A stretch of 64,000 nucleotides of DNA from Streptomyces sp. NBC_00523 (lineage in GTDB: Bacteria > Actinomycetota > Actinomycetes > Streptomycetales > Streptomycetaceae): NCBI RefSeq assembly GCF_036346615.1, contig NZ_CP107836.1:5022001-5086000 (forward strand), in the 5' to 3' direction. The first letter of the stretch is position 1. Every line of letters starts with the position of its first letter. Below are positions 43,019-52,676 of the stretch, in pieces. Under the pieces are notes generated by a model, which was given only the letters and a program-made list of their open reading frames with translations, was not told the DNA's origin and ran no database searches. A program made the position numbers and the translations under genes.

Positions 43019-43861
43019 CTATCCGTTGGCGAGTGCCTGTACGCGGTCGAGGGCGCCGTTGAAGTGGTTGTGGTCGCCCACTGTCGGACCGGAGGACGTG
43101 TACTGCCAGATCGTGTAGAAGCCCCAGCCGGCCGGGAGCTCGCCGACCGTGGTGTTGTAGCGGGCCACCCACAGCGGGTTGGTGGTCGCGAAGCCGCCGT
43201 TGTTGCCGGTGCAGTCCTTCCACCAGCTGGTCGCGGTGTATATCACCGCGTCGCGCCCGGTGCGCGCCTTGTAGGTGTTCACGAAGTCGCGGATCCACGA
43301 CACCATCTGGGCCGCGGTCTTGCCGTAGCACTGCGCGCCGTACGGGTTCCACTCGATGTCGAGCACGCCCGGCAGGGTCTTGCCGTCCTTGGACCAGCCG
43401 CCCCCGTGGTCCACGAAGTAGTTGGCCTGGACGGCGCCGCTCGTGGTGTCGGGCGTGGCGAAGTGGTACGCGCCGCGGATCATCCCGACGTTGTACGAGC
43501 CGTTGTACTGCTGCGCGAAGTAGGGGTTCGTGTAGTACGTCCCCTCGGTGGCCTTGGTGTAGGCCCACTTCACGCCGCTGTTCCAGAGCGTCGACCAGGC
43601 GACGTTGCCCTGGTAGCTGGCCACGTCGACGCCCTCGGTCTGGGCGGCGCGGCCCTCGACGGGCAGGCCGCCCTTGCCGTCGTGGGCGATGACGCCCATG
43701 CCCATGGTGGCGGTGCCGCGCGCGGGTGCGGTGGGGTCGCCGCCCGCCGCGTTCGAGGCGCCGGGGAGCGCGATGAGGAGGGAGAGGGCTGCGAGCAGCG
43801 TGCCGGCCGCGGCGAAGCGCGAGCGGCGGGACTTCGTGGAGCCGGATCTGTGCACGGGCAT
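43019..43861 (-). CDS. Secreted GH25 lysozyme (N-acetylmuramidase)
   Basis: 280 residues from the ATG at 43861. Signal peptide: basic start (STKSRRSRFAAAG), hydrophobic core LLAALSLLIALPG and cleavage near SNAAGG. GH25 fold: EGVDVASYQGNVAWSTL (catalytic Asp region), AYTKATEGTYYTNPYF, GAYHFATPD and PGVLDIEWNPYG (catalytic Glu). It resembles cellosyl-type Streptomyces lysozymes and would cleave peptidoglycan glycan strands outside the cell. Confidence 0.92.
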   Translation of the reverse strand: MPVHRSGSTKSRRSRFAAAGTLLAALSLLIALPGASNAAGGDPTAPARGTATMGMGVIAHDGKGGLPVEGRAAQTEGVDVASYQGNVAWSTLWNSGVKWAYTKATEGTYYTNPYFAQQYNGSYNVGMIRGAYHFATPDTTSGAVQANYFVDHGGGWSKDGKTLPGVLDIEWNPYGAQCYGKTAAQMVSWIRDFVNTYKARTGRDAVIYTATSWWKDCTGNNGGFATTNPLWVARYNTTVGELPAGWGFYTIWQYTSSGPTVGDHNHFNGALDRVQALANG

Positions 43862-44101
43862 TGCGTGCCTCCGAGACCTCGGTGGGGGGATCTGCCGACC
43901 CGGGAGGCGCCGCACGGCGACCCCGGCGGCATGCCATGGTGTGGACATGCCATGCATGACGCTACGCACGTAGACCCGTGCGGCGGAAGAGGGCCTGGGC
44001 GGCGCCGTTGGTCTACTCCTGCGAAATACTGGCGGAGCTGCGGTGATGGCCGTCGGCGGAAGAAACTTTCATCTGCGGGAAAGCTCTTGAGGGGAGTTGA
44101 C

Positions 44102-44584
44102 GTGCACGGGAGCGAAAGCGGACGTGAACCCAGCACTGCCGGGGGAAGTGGTGTGGACCACGAATTCCTGTCCCTGGAGCTGGAGTTGGCCGTCTTTCTG
44201 CGCCGGGCGCGGGCCAATTCCGGCGAGATGGCGCGCGAGGTGCACCCCGAACTGGAGGCGGCCGCCTACGGCCTCTTCGTACGCCTGGAATCCGCGGGCC
44301 GGCAGCGGGCCACCGATCTCGCCGCCTACTTCGGCGTCGGCAAGGCCACCATGAGCCGCCAGCTCCGCGCCCTGGAGACGCTCGGCCTCGTCGCGCGCGA
44401 GCCCGACCCCGCCGACGGGCGGGCGTTTCTCGTGCACCTCACCGAGGAAGGGCTCGCCCGCTTCCGGAGCGTCCGTGACGCCCGCCGCGACCGCTACGTC
44501 CGCAAGCTGGCCGACTGGGACCGCGCCGAGGTCGCGGAACTCGCCCGCCTGCTGCACCAGCTGAACGCCAGCGCCGAGGACTGA
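44102..44584 (+). CDS. MarR-family transcriptional regulator
   Basis: 160 residues. I chose the GTG at 44102 because AGGGGAG sits five bases upstream; a second GTG at 44153 also has GGGGGAA and would give 143 residues. Winged helix: RQRATDLAAYFGVGKATMSR and QLRALETLGLVAREPDPADG with wing GRAFLVHLTEEG. It stands alone between a lysozyme and a phosphatase gene; ligand and targets unknown. Confidence 0.88.
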   Translation: MHGSESGREPSTAGGSGVDHEFLSLELELAVFLRRARANSGEMAREVHPELEAAAYGLFVRLESAGRQRATDLAAYFGVGKATMSRQLRALETLGLVAREPDPADGRAFLVHLTEEGLARFRSVRDARRDRYVRKLADWDRAEVAELARLLHQLNASAED

Positions 44585-44610
44585 GGGCCCGGGGGAGGGG
44601 CCGCGGCCGC

Positions 44611-45393
44611 CTACAGCAGGACGTACGCCGCCGTCGCGTCGTCGTGGGTCTTGCCCCGGAGGTGCTTACGCTCCGTGTCCGCGTCCTCCAGGGCGCGGAC
44701 CCGGTCGATCAGCGCCTGCGGGCCCTCCTTCTCCAGGATCCCGAGGCACTCCGCCCAGTCGCCCGCGCCGAACATCTCCGTCCAGCGGCTCGCCCCGTCC
44801 GTCATCGCGGCCAGGGCCCGCACCCCGGCGCGCGGCGTCCGCCCGGTGACCGCGCGCTCCGCCACGGCCGGGTCGGCGGCGGCCGTGAAGAAGCCGCCCT
44901 CCTTGTTGCGCGCCCGGGCGTCCGCCACCGCGTCCGAGACCAGGAACTCCCGGGGCAGCCGGTCGAGCCGGTCGTCCAGGACCGCGCGGACGTCCCCCTC
45001 GGGCGCTTCGAGGAGCAGCACCGAATCGGACAGCACCAGGTGCTCCACCTCGGCCTCGTCCCAACGCACCACGACGACGGTTGCCTGTGGCGTACGTACG
45101 TGAGAAAGGTCACAGGTCGAGCGGTGGGCGTCCGCGGTGCGCCGGATGGACTCCGCGAGGATCTCCCGCAAGGTCAGATCCCGCCGCGAACCGGACAGTT
45201 CGACCAGGGCCCCGCCCAGCCTGGCCGTGAACCACGGAACCGGGTGCACACAACCGGCATCGCCCTTCGGCGGGGTCACGCCGTCCAGCAGCACCAGCCC
45301 GCCGCCCCGACCGGAAGCGGGGAGGACCGAGGCCGTCCAGTCCTCGTTCGGGCGGTCCTGAGTGCCGGGGGCGGTCGCGAGTTCGATACGCAT
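44611..45393 (-). CDS. PP2C-like phosphatase domain protein
   Basis: 260 residues, ATG at 45393. Segments fit a divergent PP2C/SpoIIE fold: PGTQDRPNEDWTASVLP (first metal Asp/Glu), GGLVLLDGVTPP (DG motif), VLSDSVLLLEAP, AAMTDGASRW (second metal DG) and THDDATAAYVLL. The metal-binding acidic residues of the core motifs are present. Probably dephosphorylates Ser/Thr proteins; partner kinase unknown. Confidence 0.82.
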   Translation of the reverse strand: MRIELATAPGTQDRPNEDWTASVLPASGRGGGLVLLDGVTPPKGDAGCVHPVPWFTARLGGALVELSGSRRDLTLREILAESIRRTADAHRSTCDLSHVRTPQATVVVVRWDEAEVEHLVLSDSVLLLEAPEGDVRAVLDDRLDRLPREFLVSDAVADARARNKEGGFFTAAADPAVAERAVTGRTPRAGVRALAAMTDGASRWTEMFGAGDWAECLGILEKEGPQALIDRVRALEDADTERKHLRGKTHDDATAAYVLL

Positions 45394-45757
45394 ACGGCCA
45401 GTCTGCACGATGCCTTCACCGCGCCTGCACCGCACGGAGATTGGTGTGTACCAGCAGGTCAGAAGGGTGGACGAGGCGGAAGGAATCCCTCCGCACCGAG
45501 GTGCGGGCGGGCATCCTGCCAAAGCCCGGGCGGAAGTTCCAGCCGGTGTCCACGCATGGCGCCGGGGCCCGCTGGGGAGACTTGTTCGCCAACTCGGGAG
45601 TGTTGTTCACTCGTTCGTGTGGCGGAGCGGTTGATGCGCGCCCCCTCCTGAAAAGCACTGGAATGGTCGGGAGCCGTACCAGGGGGCGGGACGCTCGTTC
45701 ATGTGACCGTGCGTCACCTCTGCTTCAAGGGCGGACGAGTCGAGATTGCGAGCACCG
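45394..45757. other. 364-base region between PP2C gene and conservon
   Basis: Divergent promoter region. No gene with codon bias. A GTGAC-N5-GTCAC dyad lies at 45703-45717, about 40 bases before cvnA, and could be an operator. A stretch at 45615-45650 looks superficially like a tRNA D-arm but does not fold (see rejected items). Confidence 0.4.
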
Positions 45758-48637
45758 GTGCAGAAGAAGCGGCCTCGGAGCAAGGGCGGCAGCAACAGCG
45801 GTTCCGAGGCGGCGCCGACGACCCAGGCCGAGGGCGGTCGCCGTGTGCGCGTCCGCAGCCGGCTGGTCGCGGGCGTCGCCGTCGTCGGGATCACCGCCAT
45901 AGCGGCGGGGACACCGGCCGTGCTCGCCGCCTCGTCCGACCTCACCGACTCGCAGCACCTGGTCACCCTCGCCGAGCTGAACCAGCAGGCGATCTCCCTG
46001 GCCCACTCCCTCGCCGACGAGCGCGACGAGGTCACCGTCTACATCGCGGGCGGCCGGGAGGGCGAGCCGGGCAACCGGGGCGCCCGCGTCGACCAGCAGG
46101 TGGACGAGATCCGCGAGGCGGCCCCGGCCGACCTCCTGCGCGACCTCTCCACCATCCCGTCCCTGCGCCGCGACGCGATCAGCGGCAAGGGCACGGCCCT
46201 GGAGGCCCACCGGGCGTACTCCGAGGTCATCGCCAAACTCCACGGCCTCGCCGACGAGCTCGCCCGCTCCACCCCGCCGCGCGCCGCCGACGCCACCCGC
46301 ACCCCGCAGGCGCTCGGCCGGGCCACCGAGGAGGCGTCGGCCGCCCGGGGGCTGCTGCTCGCCGCGCTCGCCGTGCCCCGCCCGGAGCCGGCACCGCCGC
46401 GCATCGACCCGTTCACCGGGCTGCCCGTGCAGAGCGAGGACGAGGGCGAGACCAAGGAGGACCGCACCCGGAACGCGCTGAGCGCCGCTGCCCAGCAGGC
46501 CCGGGTCGGCGAACTCTCCGCGCTCGCCGACTTCGACCAGTCCGCCGGCGCCACCGCCCGCGACAAGCTGTCCTCCACCGTCACCGGGCCCGAGGTCAAC
46601 AGCGCCGAGAAGTACCTCGCCGAGCTGACCGACCGCCCCGAGCTGTCCGACTCCGACCTGAAGGTCAGCGACAAGAAGGTCGCCGCGGCCCTCGCCGCCC
46701 GCGTGGACCGGATGCGCTCCGTGGAGTCCGCGCTCGGCACCGCCCAGGTCCGGGGCCTCGAACAGCTCCGCGACGACGACGTCACCGCCCTCGAACTGCG
46801 CATCGCGCTCCTCGGCGCCTGCTTCCTCGTCGCGGTCGCCGTCTCCACCGCCGTCGCCCGCACCCTCACCCAGCCGCTGGCCGTCCTCCGGATCGGCGCC
46901 GCCCGCCTCGCCGCCGAACCCGCCACCGCCGAACCGGTCCGCTACACCGGCCGCAACGACGAGTTCGCCCAGACCGTCCGCTCCATCAACGCCCTCCACG
47001 GCCGCCTCCAGGAGCTGCTCCAGCAGTTCAACGTGCGCTTCGAGAGCCTGGAGACCGAGCGCGCCGAACTGCTCGCCGGACGCGAGGCGCTCACCGTGCA
47101 GCGCGCCGAACTCCAGGTGCACGCGGCGGACCTGACGGCCCAGCTGGAGAAGCTGAAGAACACCGTCCACCACACCTTCGTCAACCTCTCGCTGCGCACC
47201 CTCGGCCTGGTCGAACGGCAACTCGGCGTCATCGAGTCCCTGGAGGAGCGCGAGCAGGACCCGGAACGGCTCGGCACGCTCTTCAAGCTCGACCACATGG
47301 CCACGGTCATGCGCCGCCACAGCGAGAACATGCTGGTCCTCGCGGGCGCGGACCACGGACACGGCCACCCGGGCCCGATCCCACTGGTCGACGTCCTGCG
47401 CGCGGCCGTCAGCGAGATCGAGCGGTACGAGCGGGTCACCATCCAGTCCCTGCCGCCGCACGCCCAGGTCGCCGGGTTCGCCGCCGACGACCTCAGCCAC
47501 CTGGTCGCGGAGCTCCTGGAGAACGCCACCTCGTTCTCCCCGCCCGACTCCCACGTCCAGCTCTCCGGCTGGCTCCTGGAGAGCGGCGAGGTGATGCTCT
47601 CCGTCCAGGACGAGGGCATCGGCATGTCGTCCGTGCGGATGGGCGAGCTCAACACCCGCCTGGCCGACCCGGCGCTCTTCGAGGCCGGCGAGCAGAACGC
47701 CGACGGGGCCGGGCTCGGCCTCCAGGTGACCTCGCTGCTCGCCGCCCGGCACGGCGTACGCGTGGAGCTGCGCGAGCAGAAGGGGAGCGGGGTGACCGCG
47801 GTCGTCGTCCTCCCGGAGGCCCTGCTGCCCAAGGCCCTCCCGGCGGCGACGCCCCCGCCCGTCACCGCCCCGGGCGACGCGCCCACGCTGAACCTGCCGG
47901 GCTCGGTGGCCGAGGCCAACTCAAACACCCTGCCGGGGCGCACCGCTTCCACCTCCGACGACCCGATGATCGCGGCAGCGGAACGCGCCCTCGCGGGGGC
48001 CGCGAAGCCGCCCGTGGCGCCGGAGGCGCCGGTGACCCCCGAGGCCGTCGAGGCGCCGGAGGCCCCTGTGGCCGCTGAGGCGCCCGAGGCGCCCGCGGTC
48101 CCGGAGGCGGATGAGGCCCCCGCAGCCGCCACCCCCGCCGCCGCCCCCGAGCCGGAGCCCGCCCCCGAGCCGGAGGCCGAGACCGACCCCGAGCGCACCC
48201 TCCAGGTCCGCCTCCCGCGGCCCCCCAAGCCCGCGGACGCCGACCCGTACGCCATCGGCCCCGACCGCCACGAGCGCGCCGCCGACGAGGCCCCGGCCCC
48301 CGTGGCCACCGAGGCCCCCGCGCCGACGGACACCGTGCCCGCGCCTCGTCGGCCCGAGGCCGACCCGGTCACCGACAAGGGGCTGCCCAAGCGGACGCCC
48401 AAGGTCGTGCGGCCCGCCGGGGCGCCCGTGGCCGAGCGGCGGGGCAGCGTCGACAAGGAGGCCCTGCGGCGCAGGCTCGGCGGCTTCCAGCAGGGCGCCA
48501 GGGACGGCCGCCGCGACGTCGAGGCCGAACTCGCCGAGGGCGCGAGCCCCACACGTACCGAGCACGCCGAGCCGGCAGGCCGTAGCGACGGCCGGACCGG
48601 AGAGACGGGGGACACAGTCGAGGAGGCACGCAGTTGA
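45758..48637 (+). CDS. cvnA: Conservon sensor kinase-like protein CvnA (NIT domain, HATPase)
   Basis: 959 residues from the GTG at 45758 (VQKKRPRSKGG; a TTG four codons earlier is possible). Transmembrane segment VAGVAVVGITAIAAGTPAV; extracellular nitrate/nitrite-sensor-like domain (~70-330); second membrane segment IALLGACFLVAVAVSTAVA; HAMP-like linker and coiled coil; HATPase with ELLENATSFSPPDSHV and GAGLGLQVTSLLAARHG. The phosphoacceptor His box is not canonical. The C-terminal ~300 residues are Ala/Pro/Glu-rich and disordered. In the conservon model it works with CvnB-D as a membrane complex resembling a eukaryotic G-protein receptor. Confidence 0.9.
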   Translation: MQKKRPRSKGGSNSGSEAAPTTQAEGGRRVRVRSRLVAGVAVVGITAIAAGTPAVLAASSDLTDSQHLVTLAELNQQAISLAHSLADERDEVTVYIAGGREGEPGNRGARVDQQVDEIREAAPADLLRDLSTIPSLRRDAISGKGTALEAHRAYSEVIAKLHGLADELARSTPPRAADATRTPQALGRATEEASAARGLLLAALAVPRPEPAPPRIDPFTGLPVQSEDEGETKEDRTRNALSAAAQQARVGELSALADFDQSAGATARDKLSSTVTGPEVNSAEKYLAELTDRPELSDSDLKVSDKKVAAALAARVDRMRSVESALGTAQVRGLEQLRDDDVTALELRIALLGACFLVAVAVSTAVARTLTQPLAVLRIGAARLAAEPATAEPVRYTGRNDEFAQTVRSINALHGRLQELLQQFNVRFESLETERAELLAGREALTVQRAELQVHAADLTAQLEKLKNTVHHTFVNLSLRTLGLVERQLGVIESLEEREQDPERLGTLFKLDHMATVMRRHSENMLVLAGADHGHGHPGPIPLVDVLRAAVSEIERYERVTIQSLPPHAQVAGFAADDLSHLVAELLENATSFSPPDSHVQLSGWLLESGEVMLSVQDEGIGMSSVRMGELNTRLADPALFEAGEQNADGAGLGLQVTSLLAARHGVRVELREQKGSGVTAVVVLPEALLPKALPAATPPPVTAPGDAPTLNLPGSVAEANSNTLPGRTASTSDDPMIAAAERALAGAAKPPVAPEAPVTPEAVEAPEAPVAAEAPEAPAVPEADEAPAAATPAAAPEPEPAPEPEAETDPERTLQVRLPRPPKPADADPYAIGPDRHERAADEAPAPVATEAPAPTDTVPAPRRPEADPVTDKGLPKRTPKVVRPAGAPVAERRGSVDKEALRRRLGGFQQGARDGRRDVEAELAEGASPTRTEHAEPAGRSDGRTGETGDTVEEARS

Positions 48638-49116
48638 CTGCGCCCAGCACATTCGGGCTGAGCACCGAGGCCCGGAACCTGCACTGGTTGCTGAGCAATC
48701 TCGTGGAGGAGGTGCCAGGGGTCCACTCGGTCACCGTCGTCTCGTCCGACGGGCTGATGCTGCTGTCCTCCGACCCCGGCCACCACAACGCCGCCGAGCC
48801 CGCGGCCCCGCAGAGCGGACCGCGCGGTTCCAGCGCCGACCTGGCGACCATCGTCTCCGGCATCGGCAGCCTCACCGTCGGCGCCGCGAAGCTGATGGAC
48901 GGCGGCGGCGTGAAGCAGACCATGGTCGCCATGGAGGAGGGCAGCGTCTTCGTCATGTCGATCAGCGACGGATCGCTGCTCGGGGTGCACGCCGCCCCCG
49001 ACTGCGACATGGGCGTCATCGCGTACCACATGGCGCTGTTCGTCGGCCGCGCCGGACACGTACTCACCCCCGAACTCCGCAGTGAGCTGCGCAAATCGAT
49101 GGAGAGCGCCCAGTGA
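48634..49116 (+). CDS. cvnB: Conservon roadblock/LC7 protein CvnB
   Basis: 160 residues with a TTG start overlapping the cvnA stop (TTGA), AGGAGG seven bases upstream. Roadblock/LC7 fold: LHWLLSNLVEEVPGVHSVTV and SSDGLMLLSSDPG, ending LRSELRKSM. Expected partner and possible GTPase-activating protein for the CvnD GTPase, by analogy with MglB-type proteins. Confidence 0.92.
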   Translation: MTAPSTFGLSTEARNLHWLLSNLVEEVPGVHSVTVVSSDGLMLLSSDPGHHNAAEPAAPQSGPRGSSADLATIVSGIGSLTVGAAKLMDGGGVKQTMVAMEEGSVFVMSISDGSLLGVHAAPDCDMGVIAYHMALFVGRAGHVLTPELRSELRKSMESAQ

Positions 49117-49529
49117 GCCACGCCGCAGCCGGACCCGCCCGCAAACTGCCCGTCCGGGGGGCCGGCAAACGGCCCGCGCGGGTCCGCCCGTACTCGCTGA
49201 CCGGCGGCCGCACCCGCTTCGGGCACGTCCTGCTGGTGGAGACGTTCGTCGCCGCGCTGGAGGCCCCCGAGGAGCGCCGCGAGCTCACCAACGGCAATCT
49301 GGCGACCCGTCTGATGCCGGAGCTCCGGGCCATCGTCGAGCTCTGCCGCCGGATGCGTACCGTCGCCGAGATCTCGGCGCTGCTGAAGATGCCGCTCGGC
49401 GTGGTCCGGGTGCTGCTCAGCGACTTGGCCGACCAGGGAAAGATCCGCGTGTACGGGACCGGGCACGGCACCGGCCAGCCCGACCGCGCACTGCTCGAAA
49501 GGGTGCTCGATGGACTCCGCCGTCTCTGA
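49113..49529 (+). CDS. cvnC: Conservon DUF742 protein CvnC
   Basis: 138 residues, GTG start overlapping the cvnB stop (GTGA). DUF742 with winged-helix-like features: VRPYSLTGGRTRFGHVLLVE, AEISALLKMPLGVVRVLLSD and LADQGKIRVYG. Its coding region overlaps cvnD by 20 bases, indicating tight stoichiometric expression. Confidence 0.9.
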   Translation: MSHAAAGPARKLPVRGAGKRPARVRPYSLTGGRTRFGHVLLVETFVAALEAPEERRELTNGNLATRLMPELRAIVELCRRMRTVAEISALLKMPLGVVRVLLSDLADQGKIRVYGTGHGTGQPDRALLERVLDGLRRL

Positions 49530-50157
49530 GTCGCTGTTCGCACCGCGGCAGCCGGGCCCGGAGGAGCAGCCCGAGGAGAAGCTCCAGCCCTGGCAGCTGG
49601 ACCGCACCCGGGCCCCGATCGCCACGAAGATCGTGGTCGCGGGCGGCTTCGGCGTGGGCAAGACCACGTTCGTGACCGCGGTCTCCGAGATCACGCCGTT
49701 GCAGACCGAGGCCATGATGACCCGGGCCAGCGAGGACACCGACGACCTCAGCGCCACCCCGGACAAGGCCACCACGACCGTCGCCATGGACTTCGGCCGG
49801 CTCACGCTGGACGACGACCTCGTGCTGTACGTGTTCGGCACCCCGGGCCAGCAGCGGTTCTGGTTCATGTGGGACGACCTGGTGCGCGGCGCGATCGGTG
49901 CCGTCGTCATGGCCGACACCCGCCGCCTCGCCGACTGCTTCCCCGCCCTCGACTACTTCGAGAGCTGCGGACTGCCGTACATCGTGGCCGTCAACCACTT
50001 CGAGGGGACGCCGGGCTTCGAGGCCGAGGACGTCCGGGAGGCCCTGACCGTACCGGCGCACGTGCCCATAGTGATCATGGACGCGCGCAACAGGATCACG
50101 GTGGTCGAGTCCCTGCTGGCCCTCGTCGGCCACGCCCTCGACGCCACCCCGGCCTAG
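49510..50157 (+). CDS. cvnD: Conservon small GTPase CvnD
   Basis: 215 residues. P-loop VVAGGFGVGKTTFVTAVSE, switch region with TTVAMDFGRLTL, G3-like FGTPGQQRFWFMW, and a G4-position AVNHFEG (Asn-His in place of NKxD, as usual for CvnD). Rab/Mgl-like conservon GTPase. Last gene of the cluster, with an inverted repeat starting at its stop. Confidence 0.92.
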   Translation: MDSAVSESLFAPRQPGPEEQPEEKLQPWQLDRTRAPIATKIVVAGGFGVGKTTFVTAVSEITPLQTEAMMTRASEDTDDLSATPDKATTTVAMDFGRLTLDDDLVLYVFGTPGQQRFWFMWDDLVRGAIGAVVMADTRRLADCFPALDYFESCGLPYIVAVNHFEGTPGFEAEDVREALTVPAHVPIVIMDARNRITVVESLLALVGHALDATPA

Positions 50158-50218
50158 GCCGTGTCCGGAAATTCCCGCCTGGCCCGCGGGCGTACGACGG
50201 GACTTTCCGGACACGGCC
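50157..50218 (+). terminator. Terminator-like inverted repeat after the conservon
   Basis: 15-bp perfect arms GGCCGTGTCCGGAAA (50157-50171) and TTTCCGGACACGGCC (50204-50218) with a 32-base apical part. The left arm begins within the cvnD stop codon. It ends 36 bases before the next gene. Confidence 0.75.
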
Positions 50219-50254
50219 CAGAGCCTTTCTGATCACACACAACGGAGAACCGCG

Positions 50255-51496
50255 ATGCGGAAGATACTGATAGTCGGAGCCGGTCAGTCCGGGCTCCAGC
50301 TCGCCCTGGGACTTCAGTCCAAGGGGTACGAAGTCACCCTGATGTCCAACCGCACCGCCGACGAGATCCGCTCCGGGCGGGTCATGTCCACGCAGTGCAT
50401 GTTCCACACCGCGCTCCAGCACGAGCGGGACCTCCAGCTCAACTTCTGGGAGTCCCAGGCCCCCCGCATCGAGGGCCTCGGCGTCTCGGTCGCCGCCCCC
50501 GACTCCTCGCGGGCCGTCGACTGGGTCGGCAAGCTCGACGGATACGCCCAGTCCGTGGACCAGCGCGTCAAGATGGCCGGCTGGATGGACACCTTCGCCC
50601 AGCGCGGCGGACAGCTCGTCATCCACGGCGCGGCCGTCTCCGACCTGGACTACTTCTCCCGCACCTACGACCTGGTGATGGTCGCCGCGGGCAAGGGTGA
50701 GCTGGTCTCGATGTTCGGCCGGGACGCCTCCCGTTCGCCGTTCGACGCCCCGCAGCGCGCGCTGGCCGTCGCCTACGTCCACGGCATGGGCCCGCGCCCG
50801 GAGCACCCGGAGTTCGACGCGGTCCGCTGCAACCTGGTCCCGGGCGTCGGCGAGCTCTTCGTGATGCCGACCCTGACCACCTCCGGCCGCGCCGACATCC
50901 TGTTCTGGGAGGGCGTCCCGGGCGGGCCGCTCGACGCGTTCCAGGGCGTCAAGGACCCCTCCGAGCACCTGGCGAAGACCCTGGAGCTGATGGAGCGGTT
51001 CACGCCCTGGGAGTACGCCCGCGCCACCAAGGTCGAGCTGACCGACGCCAACGGCACCCTCGCCGGCCGCTACGCCCCCACCGTCCGCAAGCCGGTCGGC
51101 CGGCTGCCCGGCGGCGGCCTGGTGCTCGGCGTCGCGGACGTCGTCGTCGCCAACGACCCGATCACCGGCCAGGGCTCCAACTCGGCGTCCAAGTGCGCCG
51201 CCGCCTACCTCGACGCGATCGTGGAGCACGGCGACCGCGCGTTCGACGAGGCGTGGATGCAGGCCACGTTCGACCGGTACTGGGACACCGCCCAGCACGT
51301 CACCAAGTGGACCAACGCCATGCTCGGCGTCCCGCCGGAGCACGTGCTGAACCTGATCGGCGCCGCCGGACAGCTCCAGCCGGTCGCGGACCGCTTCGCC
51401 AACGGCTTCAACGACCCGGCCGACTTCGAGAACTTCTTCTTCGAGCCCGAGAAGGCCGACGCCTACCTCGCCTCGGTGGCGGGCCCGGCCGCCTGA
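50255..51496 (+). CDS. Styrene/indole monooxygenase-like FAD protein
   Basis: 413 residues. FAD-binding Rossmann motif ILIVGAGQSGLQLALGLQSK at the N-terminus, then SNRTADEIRSGRVMSTQCMF, a hallmark of the StyA-type two-component monooxygenases, and C-terminal GLVLGVADVVVANDPITGQG contacting FAD. The flavin reductase partner (StyB type) is not adjacent. The gene follows a conservon behind a terminator-like repeat. Substrate unknown: epoxidation of styrene or indole is the family reaction, but an actinomycete housekeeping role is equally possible. Confidence 0.85.
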   Translation: MRKILIVGAGQSGLQLALGLQSKGYEVTLMSNRTADEIRSGRVMSTQCMFHTALQHERDLQLNFWESQAPRIEGLGVSVAAPDSSRAVDWVGKLDGYAQSVDQRVKMAGWMDTFAQRGGQLVIHGAAVSDLDYFSRTYDLVMVAAGKGELVSMFGRDASRSPFDAPQRALAVAYVHGMGPRPEHPEFDAVRCNLVPGVGELFVMPTLTTSGRADILFWEGVPGGPLDAFQGVKDPSEHLAKTLELMERFTPWEYARATKVELTDANGTLAGRYAPTVRKPVGRLPGGGLVLGVADVVVANDPITGQGSNSASKCAAAYLDAIVEHGDRAFDEAWMQATFDRYWDTAQHVTKWTNAMLGVPPEHVLNLIGAAGQLQPVADRFANGFNDPADFENFFFEPEKADAYLASVAGPAA

Positions 51497-51509
51497 GCCC
51501 GCGGCTTCC

Positions 51510-51538
51510 CGGCCCCGGCCGTCACGCGCCCGGGGCCG
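51510..51538. terminator. Bidirectional hairpin between convergent genes
   Basis: CGGCCCCGG / CCGGGGCCG arms (9 bp) around an 11-base loop. The loop contains the stop codon of the leftward NlpC/P60 gene. Confidence 0.7.
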
Positions 51539-52676
51539 AGGAGGCGCCGTACCCCTCGTCCGAACCGTCCGTCGCTCCCTTGGGCAGTTCCGGGCCCTGG
51601 TACGAGGCGAGCGGCGTGCTGTCCGGGTCGGGCCGGACCGCGCCGAGCACCGGGTTGGACGCCACGGGCGAGACCTTCACGCTGGTGCCGGGGCGGGGCG
51701 CCTGCACCACCAGGCCGTTGCCGATGTACAGCGCCACATGGGTCGCCTCCGGGAAGTAGACCACCAGGTCGCCGGGGCGCAGCGCGTTCATCGGGACCCT
51801 GGTCAGCTGCCGCCACTGCTCCTGCGAGGTGCGCGGAATGACGCGGCCGGCGCTCGCCCACGCCTGCGAGGTGAGCCCGGAGCAGTCGAACGAACCCGGA
51901 CCCTCCGCGCCCCACACGTACGGCTTGCCGATCTGCCGGACCGCGTACCCGACGGCCTCGCCGCCCTGGGCGGTCGGCGGGCGGGACGAGGAGAGCGCGC
52001 CGGAGGCCACCAGGGCGCTCTGGGCCTGGTCCGTGTTCTTCCGCTCCAGCCCCGAGACGTCGGCGAGCTGGTCGGCGCTGAGCGAGGCGAGCTTCGCCTC
52101 CACCTGTTTCAGCCGGGTGCGCACGGTGTCGCGGTCCTTCTTCTTCCGCGCGGCCAGGGTCCGCTGCTCGGCGAGGACCTTGCGGGACTCCTTCGCCAGC
52201 TGGTCCGCCCGCTTCTCGGCCGCGCCGAGCCGCTGCACGGCCGCCATCCGCCCGGCGGCGAGGCGCTGGATGACCTGGCCCTGGGTCAGGGCGGCCTCGG
52301 GGTCGCGCATCAGGAGCAGCCGCAGATACGCGGAGAGCTCGGACCGGCCCTGGTACTGCTCGCGGGCCAGCTGCCCGGCGGCGTCCCGGCCCCTGGTCAG
52401 CGAGCGGCGTGCGGTGACGAGGGCCGCGTCGAGCTTCTTCGCCTGCGCGGCCCGCTTCTTCAGCTCGGCCGTCGTGCCGTTGTACGTCTCGGTGGCCTGT
52501 TCGGCCTGCTGGTAGAGGCGCTGCAACTCGGTCAGCAGCCCGGCGACCCCGGCGGCCGGAGCGCCGGGTGCGGGTGGCGGGGGCGAGGGGGCCGCTACGG
52601 CGGTGGCGGGTGAGACCACGACGACGGCGGCCAGCGCCGCCGTACCGAGGGAACGCACCAGGGTGCCCGACGACAC
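51522..52676 (-). CDS. Secreted NlpC/P60 (C40) peptidoglycan hydrolase
   Basis: 384 residues, GTG at 52676 with CCGGAGGTG upstream. Signal peptide (LVRSLGTAALAAVVVVSPAT, cleavage near AVAAPS). Long coiled coil (~65-230: LTELQRLYQQAEQATETYNG, KAKKLDAALVTARRSLTRG). C-terminal NlpC/P60 domain: YVWGAEGPGSFDCSGLTSQA (catalytic Cys), THVALYIGNGLVVQAP (catalytic His). A RipA/CwlO-type D,L-endopeptidase cleaving peptidoglycan stem peptides; the coiled coil resembles regulatory domains autoinhibiting such enzymes. Confidence 0.93.
   Translation of the reverse strand: MSSGTLVRSLGTAALAAVVVVSPATAVAAPSPPPPAPGAPAAGVAGLLTELQRLYQQAEQATETYNGTTAELKKRAAQAKKLDAALVTARRSLTRGRDAAGQLAREQYQGRSELSAYLRLLLMRDPEAALTQGQVIQRLAAGRMAAVQRLGAAEKRADQLAKESRKVLAEQRTLAARKKKDRDTVRTRLKQVEAKLASLSADQLADVSGLERKNTDQAQSALVASGALSSSRPPTAQGGEAVGYAVRQIGKPYVWGAEGPGSFDCSGLTSQAWASAGRVIPRTSQEQWRQLTRVPMNALRPGDLVVYFPEATHVALYIGNGLVVQAPRPGTSVKVSPVASNPVLGAVRPDPDSTPLASYQGPELPKGATDGSDEGYGASSAPGA

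Noticed and set aside
45610..45680. tRNA-Ser-like stretch (GTGTGGCGGAGCGGTTGATG)
   Set aside because: Resembles a D-arm but anticodon and acceptor stems do not pair and no T-arm is present; at most a decayed fragment.
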